This document shows positions 4,600 to 13,179 of a DNA stretch of 58,918 nucleotides, in pieces (positions within the stretch are counted from its first letter, which is position 1; each line of letters starts with the position of its first letter). The position numbers and the translations under genes are program-made. The DNA is from a virus. The notes under the pieces are model-generated. The model was not told the origin of the DNA. It saw nothing but the letters and a program-made list of their open reading frames with translations, and searched no databases. Location of the stretch: positions 1-58,918 of the IMG/VR virus record IMGVR_UViG_3300046167_000387. One strand, given 5' to 3'.

Positions 4600-6153
4600 A
4601 TGGAATACAACAACCCAAGTGAGATTGTAAAAACACTCACATTCGGAAAAGAAGCAAATAGCCAAATAATAACAGGTGTTGAAAAATTAGCAAACGCAGT
4701 GAAGTCTACATTAGGAGCTTCAGGTAAATGCGTAATTTATGAAGACGCCTTAGGCAGACCGGTAATAACAAAAGACGGAGTAACCGTTGCAGAAAGCGTA
4801 GTCTTATTACACCCGGTCGAAAATATAGGGGCAACCTTAATAAAGCAAGCAGCGAGTAATACAGTTAGAGAAGCAGGGGACGGAACTACAACATCGACAG
4901 TCCTTGCTCATTCTCTATTAAAAGTTACAAACAAGCATTTAGATGAAGAAAAAATTAGAGACCTTAAATCAGGCATTATTAGCGGTGCTGACAAAGTTAA
5001 AGTATATCTTGATAAAACCAGTACTCCTGTTAAAGGTGAAATGTTACGAAATGTTGCTATCATTAGCTGCAACAACGACAAAGAGCTTGGGACCAAAATT
5101 GGTGAAGCTTATGAACAAGTTGGAAAAAATGGAGTTGTATTAATGGAACAATCTGAAACAAATGAAACTTATGTAGATTTTGTTGAAGGAGTACAATTTG
5201 ATAGTGGTTTAAAATCACCACACTTAATAACAGACAAGGAGAAGCATACAGCTGTTTTAAACGATCCTTACGTGCTTATTGTCTCTTCGCCTATAGTTAG
5301 CATTAGAAAGATTCAAAACGTCTTAGAACACGTTGTAAAGGCTAAAGGTAGTTTATTGATCGTAGCTGAAGTGGAGCAGCAACCATACGCAACTTTATTA
5401 TCAAACAAAGTTAAAGGTAATATAAAAGTAAACATTGTTGATGTACCTGGTTTTGGTTTAACAAAACAAGACACAATGGAAGACTTGGCTTTGTTAACTG
5501 GAGCTACTATAATAAATGAAGAATTGGGAGATGATCTAGATTTAATAGATCCACAAGTTTTAGGTAGAATTAAAAAATCAGTTACAGATGAAAAGTCAAC
5601 AGTATTACAAATTGGAGAAGACGTTGATGTAGCTACTAGAGTGGAAGAAGTTTCAAAGAGTATAGAAGAAGAAACAAATCCATTCTTTAAAAAGAAATTA
5701 GAACAACGTTTATCAATGCTTACTGGTAAAGTTGGTATTATATACGTAGGAGCTGATTCAGAGGTAGAGCTTAAAGAAAAGAAAGATAGAGTAGAAGACG
5801 CGATACACGCTACGAAAGCGGCTTACAAAGAAGGTATTGTTGCAGGTGGTGGAATTGCATTACTAAATGCAGCAAACAATTTAAAGCCATCCAATAAAGG
5901 TGAAGAGATATTGTTCGAGGCTATTAAAGCGCCATATTATACGATACTAGACAATGCTGACATTGTTGAAATAAAGAAACCGTCAATAAAAAACAGAGGT
6001 ATTGATGTAAGGACTGGTAAAGAAGTTAATATGATAAAATCCGGTATTATAGATCCAGTATTGGTTACTAAATCAGCTCTTAAGAATGCAGTAAGTGTTG
6101 TAACAACTATTGTTTCTGCAGATTGTGTAATTAGTAATAAAAGATTAGCATAA
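4600..6153 (+). CDS. groEL: GroEL-like group I chaperonin, 517 aa
   Basis: ATP-driven folding chamber, probably for phage capsid or tail proteins. The ATP-site segment GDGTTTSTVLAHSLL lies near residues 92-106. The family blocks KDRVEDAIHATKAA, with the catalytic Asp, and GIVAGGGIALL are intact. The equatorial/apical/equatorial order is normal. It is about 30 residues shorter than bacterial GroEL and lacks the Gly-Met C-terminal tail. Its stop overlaps the GroES start (TAATG), and the order EL-ES is reversed relative to bacterial operons. A phage-specific variant is likely, given divergence from cellular GroEL. Confidence 0.93.
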   Translation: MEYNNPSEIVKTLTFGKEANSQIITGVEKLANAVKSTLGASGKCVIYEDALGRPVITKDGVTVAESVVLLHPVENIGATLIKQAASNTVREAGDGTTTSTVLAHSLLKVTNKHLDEEKIRDLKSGIISGADKVKVYLDKTSTPVKGEMLRNVAIISCNNDKELGTKIGEAYEQVGKNGVVLMEQSETNETYVDFVEGVQFDSGLKSPHLITDKEKHTAVLNDPYVLIVSSPIVSIRKIQNVLEHVVKAKGSLLIVAEVEQQPYATLLSNKVKGNIKVNIVDVPGFGLTKQDTMEDLALLTGATIINEELGDDLDLIDPQVLGRIKKSVTDEKSTVLQIGEDVDVATRVEEVSKSIEEETNPFFKKKLEQRLSMLTGKVGIIYVGADSEVELKEKKDRVEDAIHATKAAYKEGIVAGGGIALLNAANNLKPSNKGEEILFEAIKAPYYTILDNADIVEIKKPSIKNRGIDVRTGKEVNMIKSGIIDPVLVTKSALKNAVSVVTTIVSADCVISNKRLA

Positions 6154-6410
6154 TGAAAGCAATTAATTATTATATAATTATAAAGAAGATTAAGGAAGCT
6201 CCGAAGAAAGTAGGTGGTATAGAATTAACAGAGAAACAAAATAGCGACGTTAGGTACTTAAAGGGAGACGTTATCAGTGTTGGTAATAAAGTAGAGGGTA
6301 TATCAGAAGGAGATACAATACGATACGACAAACATGCAGGACACGGAATAGAATGGGATGACTCTTTATATTATGTAATTACAGTTAACGATGTAGTTAT
6401 TGTGGAATGA
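6153..6410 (+). CDS. groES: GroES-like co-chaperonin, 85 aa
   Basis: Lid for the adjacent chaperonin. The N-terminal YYIIIKKIKEAPKKVGGIEL matches GroES strand 1 and the mobile loop with its GGIxL GroEL-binding tripeptide. It is followed by GDVISVGNKVEGISEGDTI and a final DVVIVE strand. At 85 aa it is shorter than the usual 95-97 aa. Translationally coupled to GroEL. Confidence 0.88.
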   Translation: MKAINYYIIIKKIKEAPKKVGGIELTEKQNSDVRYLKGDVISVGNKVEGISEGDTIRYDKHAGHGIEWDDSLYYVITVNDVVIVE

Positions 6411-6847
6411 GATTATCTGCATCAGACTTAAAAGAAATAAACTTATTAAAGTATTACAGGCTCGTTAGAAGATGGGCCTGTAAAACTTATGATCTTAAAG
6501 ATGCAGACTTAGAATTATTAATTTACCTAGATTGCAAAGAGTTGTTTACACGTAATGATTTTATTAATGGAGTATACACCTATAGTTGGGATAAAGACCG
6601 GTGGGAACGCTTAAGAAGGAATGGTTGGATTGATGTTTTTAAAGAACGTAATAGAACCAGTTCTAAATACGCCGTATACAAAGTTGCAAACAAAGGAAAG
6701 CTTTTAATTAAAAGAATATACAGAATACTACTAGCAGAGGAAGATTTACCTACCTCATCTAGAAGTGTATTTTACAATAATAAAACATATACAGACAGAG
6801 TTTACAATAAAGCTATTGATGATATGATAAAAGATAAAGATAGATAA
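6407..6847 (+). CDS. Winged-helix (MarR-like) DNA-binding protein, 146 aa
   Basis: DLELLIYLDCKELFTRNDF, RWERLRRNGWIDVFKER and SSKYAVYKVANKGKLLIKRI follow the helix / recognition helix / wing order of MarR-type winged helices. The start overlaps the groES stop by 4 bases. Position early in the late operon makes a transcription regulator or a structural DNA-binding protein possible. The family call is from pattern reading only. Confidence 0.5.
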   Translation: MRLSASDLKEINLLKYYRLVRRWACKTYDLKDADLELLIYLDCKELFTRNDFINGVYTYSWDKDRWERLRRNGWIDVFKERNRTSSKYAVYKVANKGKLLIKRIYRILLAEEDLPTSSRSVFYNNKTYTDRVYNKAIDDMIKDKDR

Positions 6848-6850
6848 GAT

Positions 6851-7123
6851 ATGGGGAGTATACCAATTACTGCAAAAATTAAACAAAGAACAAATACTCA
6901 AAGTGAAGACTGTGGGTGTGGGAAAAAATCATCGCCTAATAAAATTGCTCCTGCTATTGTAGCTGCAGTAGGTCCTGCTCTTGTGAAAGGACTAATGGGG
7001 AGCGGCGGAAATAAAGAAAAAAGTTCAGGAGAGACTAAAGTAATTGTACAATCTCCAAAAAATGACAATACTGAAAGTCAAAAAAAGTTTAGCCAATCGT
7101 CTGAAGCCGTGGATCCTAAATAA
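6851..7123 (+). CDS. Small protein with SIPITAK N-terminus and CGCGK motif, 90 aa
   Basis: Begins MGSIPITAKIKQRT, then EDCGCGKKSSPNK, a hydrophobic Ala/Val/Gly segment (PAIVAAVGPALVKGLMG), and a disordered polar tail. The N-terminus matches the starts of the proteins at 7816 and 9144; the CGCGK motif recurs in the 48-aa protein at 8909. Probably a small virion-associated protein (inference from the neighbourhood). Confidence 0.6.
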   Translation: MGSIPITAKIKQRTNTQSEDCGCGKKSSPNKIAPAIVAAVGPALVKGLMGSGGNKEKSSGETKVIVQSPKNDNTESQKKFSQSSEAVDPK

Positions 7124-7128
7124 AGAAT

Positions 7129-7510
7129 ATGGCATTTAATTTAAAACAATTTGCAGACCTTGTTGGTATAGACAAAGATACTTCAACTTATAATACGCCT
7201 GTCTTTAAGAAAACATTAGAAGGAGGTATTCTAGGTGAAGCTAATAACGATGGTACTATATTTATAGATAAGTCCTTAAAAGGCAAAGCTAAAGAAGAAG
7301 CTGTAAGTCATGAAAAAGTGCATTTAGAACAAATGGCACAAGGTAGACTGCATTACGATGATAATACAGTAACTTGGAAAAAAGATACAAAATCACCGGC
7401 TAGAGTTTACAAAAGACAAGGGGGCATGTTGATAGATAAGAAAACAGGTAAAAGCGCTCAGGAAGGGAGGAGATTTTGAATGGGAAAGAGAAGCTTATAA
7501 AAAACAATGA
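7129..7510 (+). CDS. HExxH metallopeptidase-like protein with apparent frameshift near its C-terminus
   Basis: The frame from ATG 7129 contains AVSHEKVHLEQMAQG (about residues 63-77), a zincin-type HExxH motif. The uninterrupted frame ends at TGA 7477-7479. In the +1 frame the sequence continues GDFEWEREAYKKQ to TGA 7508-7510, 1 base before the next gene's ATG (7512). That ending fits gene spacing and composition better, so a single-base indel or a +1 shift near the G/A-rich run 7462-7473 is likely. A phage virion or maturation protease is possible; activity is unproven. Confidence 0.6.
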
Positions 7511-7511
7511 T

Positions 7512-7793
7512 ATGAGATATAAAGCAAAATCAATTACAAGTAAAGCATCTAGTGCGTGTAAAATTAACATGGGCTTGGTTATGGGGGAGGCTGATGTTCA
7601 AAACTCTAAGTCTTTTGTAGACTACAGTAGTCTTATGGCTAAGAAAATGAAAGCAGGTGGAGGAAAAACCTCTTCGACTGCTGTAGAAATAGATAACAGT
7701 GAAAATAACACTGATGATAACAGTGAAAATAACACTGATGATAACAGTGAAAATAACACTGATGATAACACATCTAACATTAATAACAATTAA
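7512..7793 (+). CDS. Small protein with triple DNSENNTD repeat, 93 aa
   Basis: Start ATG 7512 was chosen because it directly follows the TGA at 7508-7510; an ATG at 7476 would overlap. The N-terminal half (CKINMGLVMGEADVQNSKSF...) looks structured. The C-terminal third is an Asn/Asp/Ser tail made of three exact 24-base repeats (7692-7763). Probably a minor virion or assembly protein (context only). Confidence 0.6.
   Translation: MRYKAKSITSKASSACKINMGLVMGEADVQNSKSFVDYSSLMAKKMKAGGGKTSSTAVEIDNSENNTDDNSENNTDDNSENNTDDNTSNINNN
7692..7763 (+). repeat. Three exact 24-bp tandem repeats in coding sequence
   Basis: Units 7692-7715, 7716-7739 and 7740-7763 are identical, followed by a partial fourth. 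Each encodes DNSENNTD in frame. Perfect identity suggests recent slippage expansion; copy number may vary between isolates. Confidence 0.95.
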
Positions 7794-7815
7794 GATAAAA
7801 TAAAAAATAAATATT

Positions 7816-8541
7816 ATGGGAAGCATACCTGTTACAACTAGATTAAAACGCATTTCAGCAATTAAAAAAACTACTCAAGCTTTAGGAGCAATAGATCCAG
7901 AGAGCGGAACTGTAGAGGTAGGTGGTTCATTCCAAGGTAAAGACACTCCTCCAACTACTGAAGATGTAATGGGTGAAAAAACTGATTTTGTAGCCCCTAA
8001 AGATAAAAGAGAAAAAGACCCTGAAAAATGGGAAAAAAAACGAAAAGGCATTTGTGATGGATCTATAAAAGGCGATAAAAGTAAAGTTCACTGTGATGAT
8101 GTCGTTGTTGGGCAAAAAAGTGTTAAAGGTAAAAAAGGAGATAGCGGGGATTGGGAAGGTACTTTAAAAACAGGGACCACTGGAGATGTGCTTGACGCTT
8201 ATGATGCAAGAGTTCAGTCTAGAATTATTAAAAAACAACTAAGAGATATTCGAAGATCTAAAATTAGGGAAGCTAAAAATAAAGGTATTTTTACCGGGGA
8301 TTTGCGTAAACAATATAAAGCTGAGGAAAACAAGGCAAGAAGAGAAGCGTTTGAAAAAGCATATGAAAGAGGAGAAGCGGCTAGAGCTAGCGGAAGAAGA
8401 CCTGGCTCCTCAGGGGTAGACACCGGTCAGCGAGACATGCTTCAGTATGAACTCGGGGGTGTTAAAGAACAATCAAAATTCCTAGAAGACCGTGCGAAGC
8501 GGGGTTATAAACAAAAAGGATTTAGTTTTAATACTGACTAA
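7816..8541 (+). CDS. Lysine-rich disordered protein with SIPVTTR N-terminus, 241 aa
   Basis: MGSIPVTTRLKRISAIKK..., mostly charged with helical Lys/Arg/Glu-rich segments (about 130-190). The first 12 residues mirror the proteins at 6851 and 9144. A pair of Cys in KGICDGS...VHCDDV could bind metal. Probably a virion-packaged or morphogenesis protein. No family recognised. Confidence 0.6.
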   Translation: MGSIPVTTRLKRISAIKKTTQALGAIDPESGTVEVGGSFQGKDTPPTTEDVMGEKTDFVAPKDKREKDPEKWEKKRKGICDGSIKGDKSKVHCDDVVVGQKSVKGKKGDSGDWEGTLKTGTTGDVLDAYDARVQSRIIKKQLRDIRRSKIREAKNKGIFTGDLRKQYKAEENKARREAFEKAYERGEAARASGRRPGSSGVDTGQRDMLQYELGGVKEQSKFLEDRAKRGYKQKGFSFNTD

Positions 8542-8583
8542 GCTATAAAAAATTCTATTAACAATCGTAAGAAATAAATAGAT

Positions 8584-8898
8584 ATGGCATATCTTCAACA
8601 AAATTCACCGTTTACAAAGAAAGGTGACGCGCCTTCTCGTAAAAAATCCAAAGGATATTACAACGAAGCAAATCCAACCGGCACAGGAGCGGCTGCTGGG
8701 GGGGGTATGTCTGAAAAAGGAACAGCAAAATATAGAAGAGATAACCCAGGTAGTAAGCTGCAAACAGCAGTAACTACTGAGCCGTCTAAATTAAAACAAG
8801 GTAGCAAAGCAGCTAAAAGAAGAAAGGCTTTTTGTGCAAGATCAAAAAGCTGGAAATCCGAAAGAGGTAGAGCTGCTAGAAGAAGGTGGAACTGTTAA
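8584..8898 (+). CDS. Basic DUF6321-like protein, 104 aa
   Basis: The segment GGGMSEKGTAKYRRDNPGSK followed by LQTAVTT...GSKAAKRRKAFCARS and the closing RRRWNC matches a short basic phage family that I associate with DUF6321 (memory, not searched). The N-terminus NSPFTKKG is a start found on several small phage proteins. Strongly cationic, so DNA association inside the virion is plausible. Confidence 0.6.
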   Translation: MAYLQQNSPFTKKGDAPSRKKSKGYYNEANPTGTGAAAGGGMSEKGTAKYRRDNPGSKLQTAVTTEPSKLKQGSKAAKRRKAFCARSKSWKSERGRAARRRWNC

Positions 8899-8908
8899 TA
8901 TATAAATT

Positions 8909-9055
8909 ATGAAATCAAAAGGATTAGGCGATACAGTGGAAAAGTTTACTAAAGCTACTGGTATAAAAAAACTAGCAGATAAAATACCAGGAGGGTGTGG
9001 CTGTGGAAAAAGAAAAGAATCATTAAATAAATTATTTCCATATAAAAACAAGTAA
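8909..9055 (+). CDS. 48-aa conserved small protein with GCGCGKRKE motif
   Basis: ATG 8909 gives MKSKGLGDTVEKFTKATGIK then KLADKIPGGCGCGKRKESLN and a C-terminal KLFPYKNK. This reads like a short protein seen in other Bacteroidetes phages (memory). The Cys-Gly-Cys-Gly-Lys motif is shared with the protein at 6851. Possibly a metal-binding or capsid-associated peptide. Confidence 0.65.
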   Translation: MKSKGLGDTVEKFTKATGIKKLADKIPGGCGCGKRKESLNKLFPYKNK

Positions 9056-9143
9056 AATAGCTTTAAAAAAAACGGAAGGTTGAAAGCGTTGAGAATGCTA
9101 GCAATTTTTGTCAAATAAATAAATAAATAAATAAAACAAAACA

Positions 9144-10091
9144 ATGGCATACAAACAAAAAGGCTGTACTCCAATTACAGCAAAACTTAAGAGAACAACT
9201 AAAGGAGGGATGGTTCAACAGCCGTTACTTGATATGGGTGCTCCTGTAAATATGAAAGAGTCCTCACCGACTAAACAAGGAGGCAAGCGAGCTCAAGAAG
9301 CTAGAGCAAAAGCTAACGAAGCTAGAAGAAAACGCAACGAGGCACAACAAAGAAAAGAAGAAGGAGCTAAGTGGAAAAAAGAGCAAGATCTTAAAACAAA
9401 AAAGACTGTTAGAAACAGGAGAGGGCGTGAAGTAGCTAACCCTAAGTATGACGCTGAGTTTACTAAAACTAGAAAAGAAGGTGAAGCAGGATGGGCTGCA
9501 GACGACAAAGCTAGAAAAGACAAGACTGGTATATACGCTGAGAATAAAGACGAAAATACTACCACGCCACCACCACCACCTTCTGTTCAACCCGTAAATG
9601 ATAAAAAATTGTCCAACAAGAGAATTAAAGATTACCATGGGGGAGATGTAGCTAAACTTGGACCACAATCTAACAAAAAAACAACAAGCAATACTAAAAA
9701 TGTTAAAATAACAGGTAGAATTGGTTCTGATTTACGTAGAAAACAATACGACGCTAAGGGATGGGCTTATGATGATACCATAAAAAAACCTAAGTCAAAA
9801 CCTAAAGCTAAAGCTATTTTAGAAAATAATAAAAAAACAGAAAAAAAGCCTAAACTAGCCGTAGCTCCCTCTAAGCCAACAGCGAAGCCTACTAAAAAAC
9901 AAGTTAGAAAAGCTAAAAGCGTAGAAAGAAAAACTGAGAGAGCAGCTAAAGCAAGAAGAAAAAGTGTACAGGCTTTAGAATCTGGAAACCTTGCAAAATC
10001 AAGAAGATTAAAACGTAGAGAAACAAGGATTAACAAAAGAATTGAGAAAAAGAAATCCGGACAAGCCTCTAAAGCTATAGAGCCTAAATAA
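9144..10091 (+). CDS. Lysine/alanine-rich disordered protein, 315 aa
   Basis: Begins MAYKQKGCTPITAKLKRTTK, the third member of the PITAK-type N-terminus set. The remainder is almost wholly Lys/Arg/Ala/Glu/Pro low complexity, with a Pro run (TPPPPPPS). The stop overlaps the next ATG (TAATG). Histone-like packing of DNA in the capsid, or an ejected protein, is plausible from charge alone. An AAAT tetranucleotide run precedes the start. Confidence 0.6.
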   Translation: MAYKQKGCTPITAKLKRTTKGGMVQQPLLDMGAPVNMKESSPTKQGGKRAQEARAKANEARRKRNEAQQRKEEGAKWKKEQDLKTKKTVRNRRGREVANPKYDAEFTKTRKEGEAGWAADDKARKDKTGIYAENKDENTTTPPPPPSVQPVNDKKLSNKRIKDYHGGDVAKLGPQSNKKTTSNTKNVKITGRIGSDLRRKQYDAKGWAYDDTIKKPKSKPKAKAILENNKKTEKKPKLAVAPSKPTAKPTKKQVRKAKSVERKTERAAKARRKSVQALESGNLAKSRRLKRRETRINKRIEKKKSGQASKAIEPK

Positions 10092-10480
10092 TGAAAAAGT
10101 TATTTCAATGGCTTACAGGTGGCGTTATCAAAGAAGTTGGTGATGTCATCGATAAGCTTACTACAACTAAAGAAGAAAAACTAGAGGCACAAAGACTAAT
10201 ACAAGAGATATTAGAAAAAGCTGATAGTGAAGCTCAAGAGCAAGTTACTGAAAGGTGGAAAGCTGATATGGCTTCTGATAGCTGGCTAGCTAAAAACATT
10301 AGACCTTTAGTTTTAGTATTTTTAACTTTTATATTTAGTATATTAGCATTTGCTGATGGTAATATAGGAGAATTTAAAATAACAAAAGAGTACATACCAA
10401 TATTTCAATCTTTACTCATAACTGTATATGGGGCTTACTTTGTAGGTAGAACTTGGGAAAAAGCAAAAAATAATAAATAA
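10091..10480 (+). CDS. Holin of the 3TM / gene-transfer-agent type, 129 aa
   Basis: The N-terminal amphipathic part (LFQWLTGGVIKEVGDVIDKL, then KLEAQRLIQEI...) is followed by DSWLAKNIRPLVLVFLTFIF, a polar break, and a second membrane segment (FQSLLITVYGAYFVGRTWEK). The W-x-x-x-x-x-RP before the first membrane helix and the Arg-Thr-x-Glu-Lys end are hallmarks of the Holin_3TMs family. It forms the inner-membrane lesion that releases endolysin. It lies far upstream of the M15 endolysin (42605), so lysis genes are split. Confidence 0.8.
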   Translation: MKKLFQWLTGGVIKEVGDVIDKLTTTKEEKLEAQRLIQEILEKADSEAQEQVTERWKADMASDSWLAKNIRPLVLVFLTFIFSILAFADGNIGEFKITKEYIPIFQSLLITVYGAYFVGRTWEKAKNNK

Positions 10481-10497
10481 ATAAATAAATAAAAAAA

Positions 10498-10743
10498 ATG
10501 GGACAATATTTTAATCAACCTGATTTTGCAACATCTGCAGAAGCTGTTGTAGTAGGAACAACTAATGTAAAGAACAGCGCTTTATACATAGGTTCCGGTG
10601 GAAACATTGAGGTTATTGTGGTAGGAGACTCTGCTTCAGTAGTATTTAAAAATATACCTGACGGTTCTTTTTTACCTGTTATAATTAGTTCTATTGTAGC
10701 AGGCGCAAACACGACTGTTTCGGACTTAGTAGCTATAAAGTAA
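10498..10743 (+). CDS. Small virion-associated protein, 81 aa
   Basis: MGQYFNQPDFATSAEAVVVG..., with SALYIGSGGNIEVIVVGD, then VVFKNIPDGSFLPVIISSIV. The beta-rich YIGxxGNhxV...GSFLPV pattern is common in small structural genes next to fibre genes of marine phages (memory). No enzyme motif. Confidence 0.6.
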   Translation: MGQYFNQPDFATSAEAVVVGTTNVKNSALYIGSGGNIEVIVVGDSASVVFKNIPDGSFLPVIISSIVAGANTTVSDLVAIK

Positions 10744-10744
10744 T

Positions 10745-12523
10745 ATGTGGAGTTTAGGAATAGGTGTTTGGTGGTCTACGGCAGCATCGCTCATATCTTC
10801 TTTACTTAGTAAGCTTAAAGCTAGGTCTACTTATTTTGAAAATCAAGTCTGTACTAAAGATACTTTAAAAGATTTAGACAGTGAAGATTTATTAGAAAAA
10901 GCGAGTATAGTAACAACACCAACTGCATATAGTGATGGGGTTTTACATAGTGTTAAGCCAGAGCAGGCTTTAGGAAGTGAATTAGCTGTTAATGGAGATT
11001 TTGCAACTGATAGTGATTGGAATAAAGCTGCAAGTTGGAGTATTAGTAATAATTCAGCTAATTCAGACGGAACACAATCAGTAGGAACGCTTACGCAAAA
11101 TACAACAAGTTTAGCTGGTAAGTATTTTATTGAATTTCAATTAAAAGAATATACACAAGGTAACGTTGGAATGTCTATAACTGGAACTGGTGGTCAAGAC
11201 ATTAGGGTTACAAATGGTGTTTTAGGTTTTTACAATACAACAATCACGACTCCAACAGATAATTTTCAAATTGAAATAAAAGGGGATAGTAATTTCATAG
11301 GCTCAATAGACAATGTATCAGTAAAAGAAGTAATAGGTGCTGATTTCACATTTACAAGAAACAATCCAGGAACAAGAGTAAATGCAAGTGGTAATATAGA
11401 AAGTGTAGGAGTTGATTTACCGAGAATAGATTATAGAGGTGGTAATGGTAGTTGGTTATTAGAACCACAAGCTACAAATACTGCAACTGATTCAAATGAT
11501 TTTACGACTGGTGATATATTTGAAGGAAGTAGTAACCCAAGTGCTACATATGCTATTTTAACATCTGCACAAGCTACTTCTCCTGACGGCACTAATAATG
11601 CGTGGAAGTTAGTTGATAATAATGATAGCGGTAGTGGTGTAACTGGATTTAAGTATGGAGGTACTCATTTAGTATCAAACAATTATAATACTTTATCTTT
11701 GTTTGTTAAGAAACAAGGGAATAACGATTTTATTTATATTAGTAGTAAAAACTATGATCCTGCGGCAGGTGGAACTACTTGGTTTAATATTTCAAACGGA
11801 ACTTTAGGAACTGTTGCAAGTGGTCATACTGCAAGTATTGATGATTATGGAAATGGTTGGTATAGAATATCAGTTACATTGCAAACAATAACAGATTTAT
11901 TAGGTCAATTTCAGATTTATTTAGCAACCTCTAATGGTAATGTTTCTATTACAAGAGATGGAACAAATGGAGTATACATATACGGACTACAAGCAGAATC
12001 ACACGCTGCAAGACAATACGCAACTTCATACATTCCTACAAGTGGTTACATACAAACAAGAGGAGTAGATTCAGCAACAAATGCAGGAAGTAGTGATTTA
12101 ATAAGCTCAACAGAAGGAGTTTTTTATTTAGAGGTTGCAGCTTTAAATTCAATAAATAGTTATGAATCTATTAGTTTATCTGATGGTAATATTCAAAATA
12201 GAATTAGATTTCAATTTTTAAACAACTTAAACGAGGGAGCGATGCAAGTTCAAGTTGGAGGTGTAAATCAAGCTTTCAAAAGCATTGATTTTACGGATAT
12301 TACTGATTTTAATAAAGTAGCTATAAAGTATAAACAAAATGATTTTTCTGTTTGGTTAAATGGAGTTAAAATTCATACTGATACTTCTGGACCAATTCCA
12401 ACTTTAAATCAACTTAATTTTTCTAGTGGTTCTAATTTCAATAATTTTAATGGAAAAGTAAAATGCGTAGCAGTATTCAAAGAAGCATTAACAGATGCAG
12501 AACTAACCGCTTTAACATCATAA
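10745..12523 (+). CDS. Putative receptor-binding / tail fibre protein with lectin-like domain, 592 aa
   Basis: The hydrophobic N-terminus (1-25) is followed by a carbohydrate-binding-module-like segment (LAVNGDFATDSDWNKAASWS, about residues 80-200). Next is a region with SWLLEPQATN and TSYIPTSGYIQTR, typical of phage proteins with a concanavalin/LamG-like C-terminal domain (about 455-592, ...FSVWLNGVKIHTDT). Asn/Ser/Thr/Gly-rich beta composition fits a fibre or depolymerase-like adhesin; no catalytic residues recognised. Likely contacts surface glycans (inference). Confidence 0.7.
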   Translation: MWSLGIGVWWSTAASLISSLLSKLKARSTYFENQVCTKDTLKDLDSEDLLEKASIVTTPTAYSDGVLHSVKPEQALGSELAVNGDFATDSDWNKAASWSISNNSANSDGTQSVGTLTQNTTSLAGKYFIEFQLKEYTQGNVGMSITGTGGQDIRVTNGVLGFYNTTITTPTDNFQIEIKGDSNFIGSIDNVSVKEVIGADFTFTRNNPGTRVNASGNIESVGVDLPRIDYRGGNGSWLLEPQATNTATDSNDFTTGDIFEGSSNPSATYAILTSAQATSPDGTNNAWKLVDNNDSGSGVTGFKYGGTHLVSNNYNTLSLFVKKQGNNDFIYISSKNYDPAAGGTTWFNISNGTLGTVASGHTASIDDYGNGWYRISVTLQTITDLLGQFQIYLATSNGNVSITRDGTNGVYIYGLQAESHAARQYATSYIPTSGYIQTRGVDSATNAGSSDLISSTEGVFYLEVAALNSINSYESISLSDGNIQNRIRFQFLNNLNEGAMQVQVGGVNQAFKSIDFTDITDFNKVAIKYKQNDFSVWLNGVKIHTDTSGPIPTLNQLNFSSGSNFNNFNGKVKCVAVFKEALTDAELTALTS

Positions 12524-12525
12524 TT

Positions 12526-12882
12526 ATGGGATTACATATAGGTAAATACAGATTTGGCTACGGAAGAGAACAAGCAGAATCTAAAATAGAAGCTTTAGGG
12601 ATAGCACAAGATGAAAACGGTAACAACTATCCAACACATAAACATACTATCACAAAACTTGGTTATGAGGTTTTAGAAGAAGCAGTTTATGATGGAGAAG
12701 AGGCAATATCTGAAACAGTATTCGGAGAAGGATATTTAGTAGATGTACTATGGAGAGATTTACAAGAAGATGAAGACGGTTTAGTGGATCACCCATATGG
12801 TTGGAAAACTTTTGAAGTTGATATAGACAATGAAGGGATACACGGATTTTTAGGCCTTAAATATCAAGATTTAAAATTTTAA
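12526..12882 (+). CDS. Conserved hypothetical next to fibre gene, 118 aa
   Basis: Start at ATG 12526 (MGLHIGKYRFGYGREQAESK), 2 bases after the fibre stop; an earlier in-frame start would overlap the fibre gene. Acidic, with NYPTHKHTITKLGYEV in the middle. Its recurring position suggests a fibre-associated or structural role. Not recognised. Confidence 0.65.
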   Translation: MGLHIGKYRFGYGREQAESKIEALGIAQDENGNNYPTHKHTITKLGYEVLEEAVYDGEEAISETVFGEGYLVDVLWRDLQEDEDGLVDHPYGWKTFEVDIDNEGIHGFLGLKYQDLKF

Positions 12883-12942
12883 TAAGTAATTAACGATAAT
12901 ACGTAATTAATAATACAAGTAATAATAATTAAATCAAATAAA

Positions 12943-13179
12943 ATGAGTAAAACTTTAAAAAAAGAAGAGCTGGCTAAATTACAAGAAGCGGTTACTAAAG
13001 TAAATCAAATTAAAAACGAGATAGGCAATATCGAGGTTCAAAAACACGAGCTATTACATTTAGCAGCAGACGCTAATAATGCGTTGTCTGAAGTGCAAAA
13101 AAAACTGGAAAAAGTTTATGGCAATGTCAACGTAGACATCACTACTGGTAAAATAACTGAACAAGAGTCTAATGATTAG
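12943..13179 (+). CDS. Small coiled-coil protein, 78 aa
   Basis: Almost entirely heptad-like (LAKLQEAVTKVNQIKNEIGN...EVQKKLEKVYG), ending with a short polar tail. Such proteins are common just upstream of phage terminase genes; the function is unknown. The following gene overlaps by 8 bases. Confidence 0.65.
   Translation: MSKTLKKEELAKLQEAVTKVNQIKNEIGNIEVQKHELLHLAADANNALSEVQKKLEKVYGNVNVDITTGKITEQESND

Noticed and set aside
9056-9143. Small gene between the 48-aa protein and the 315-aa protein
   Set aside because: Only a 7-codon frame after ATG is available, plus an AAAT repeat that acts as leader of the next gene.
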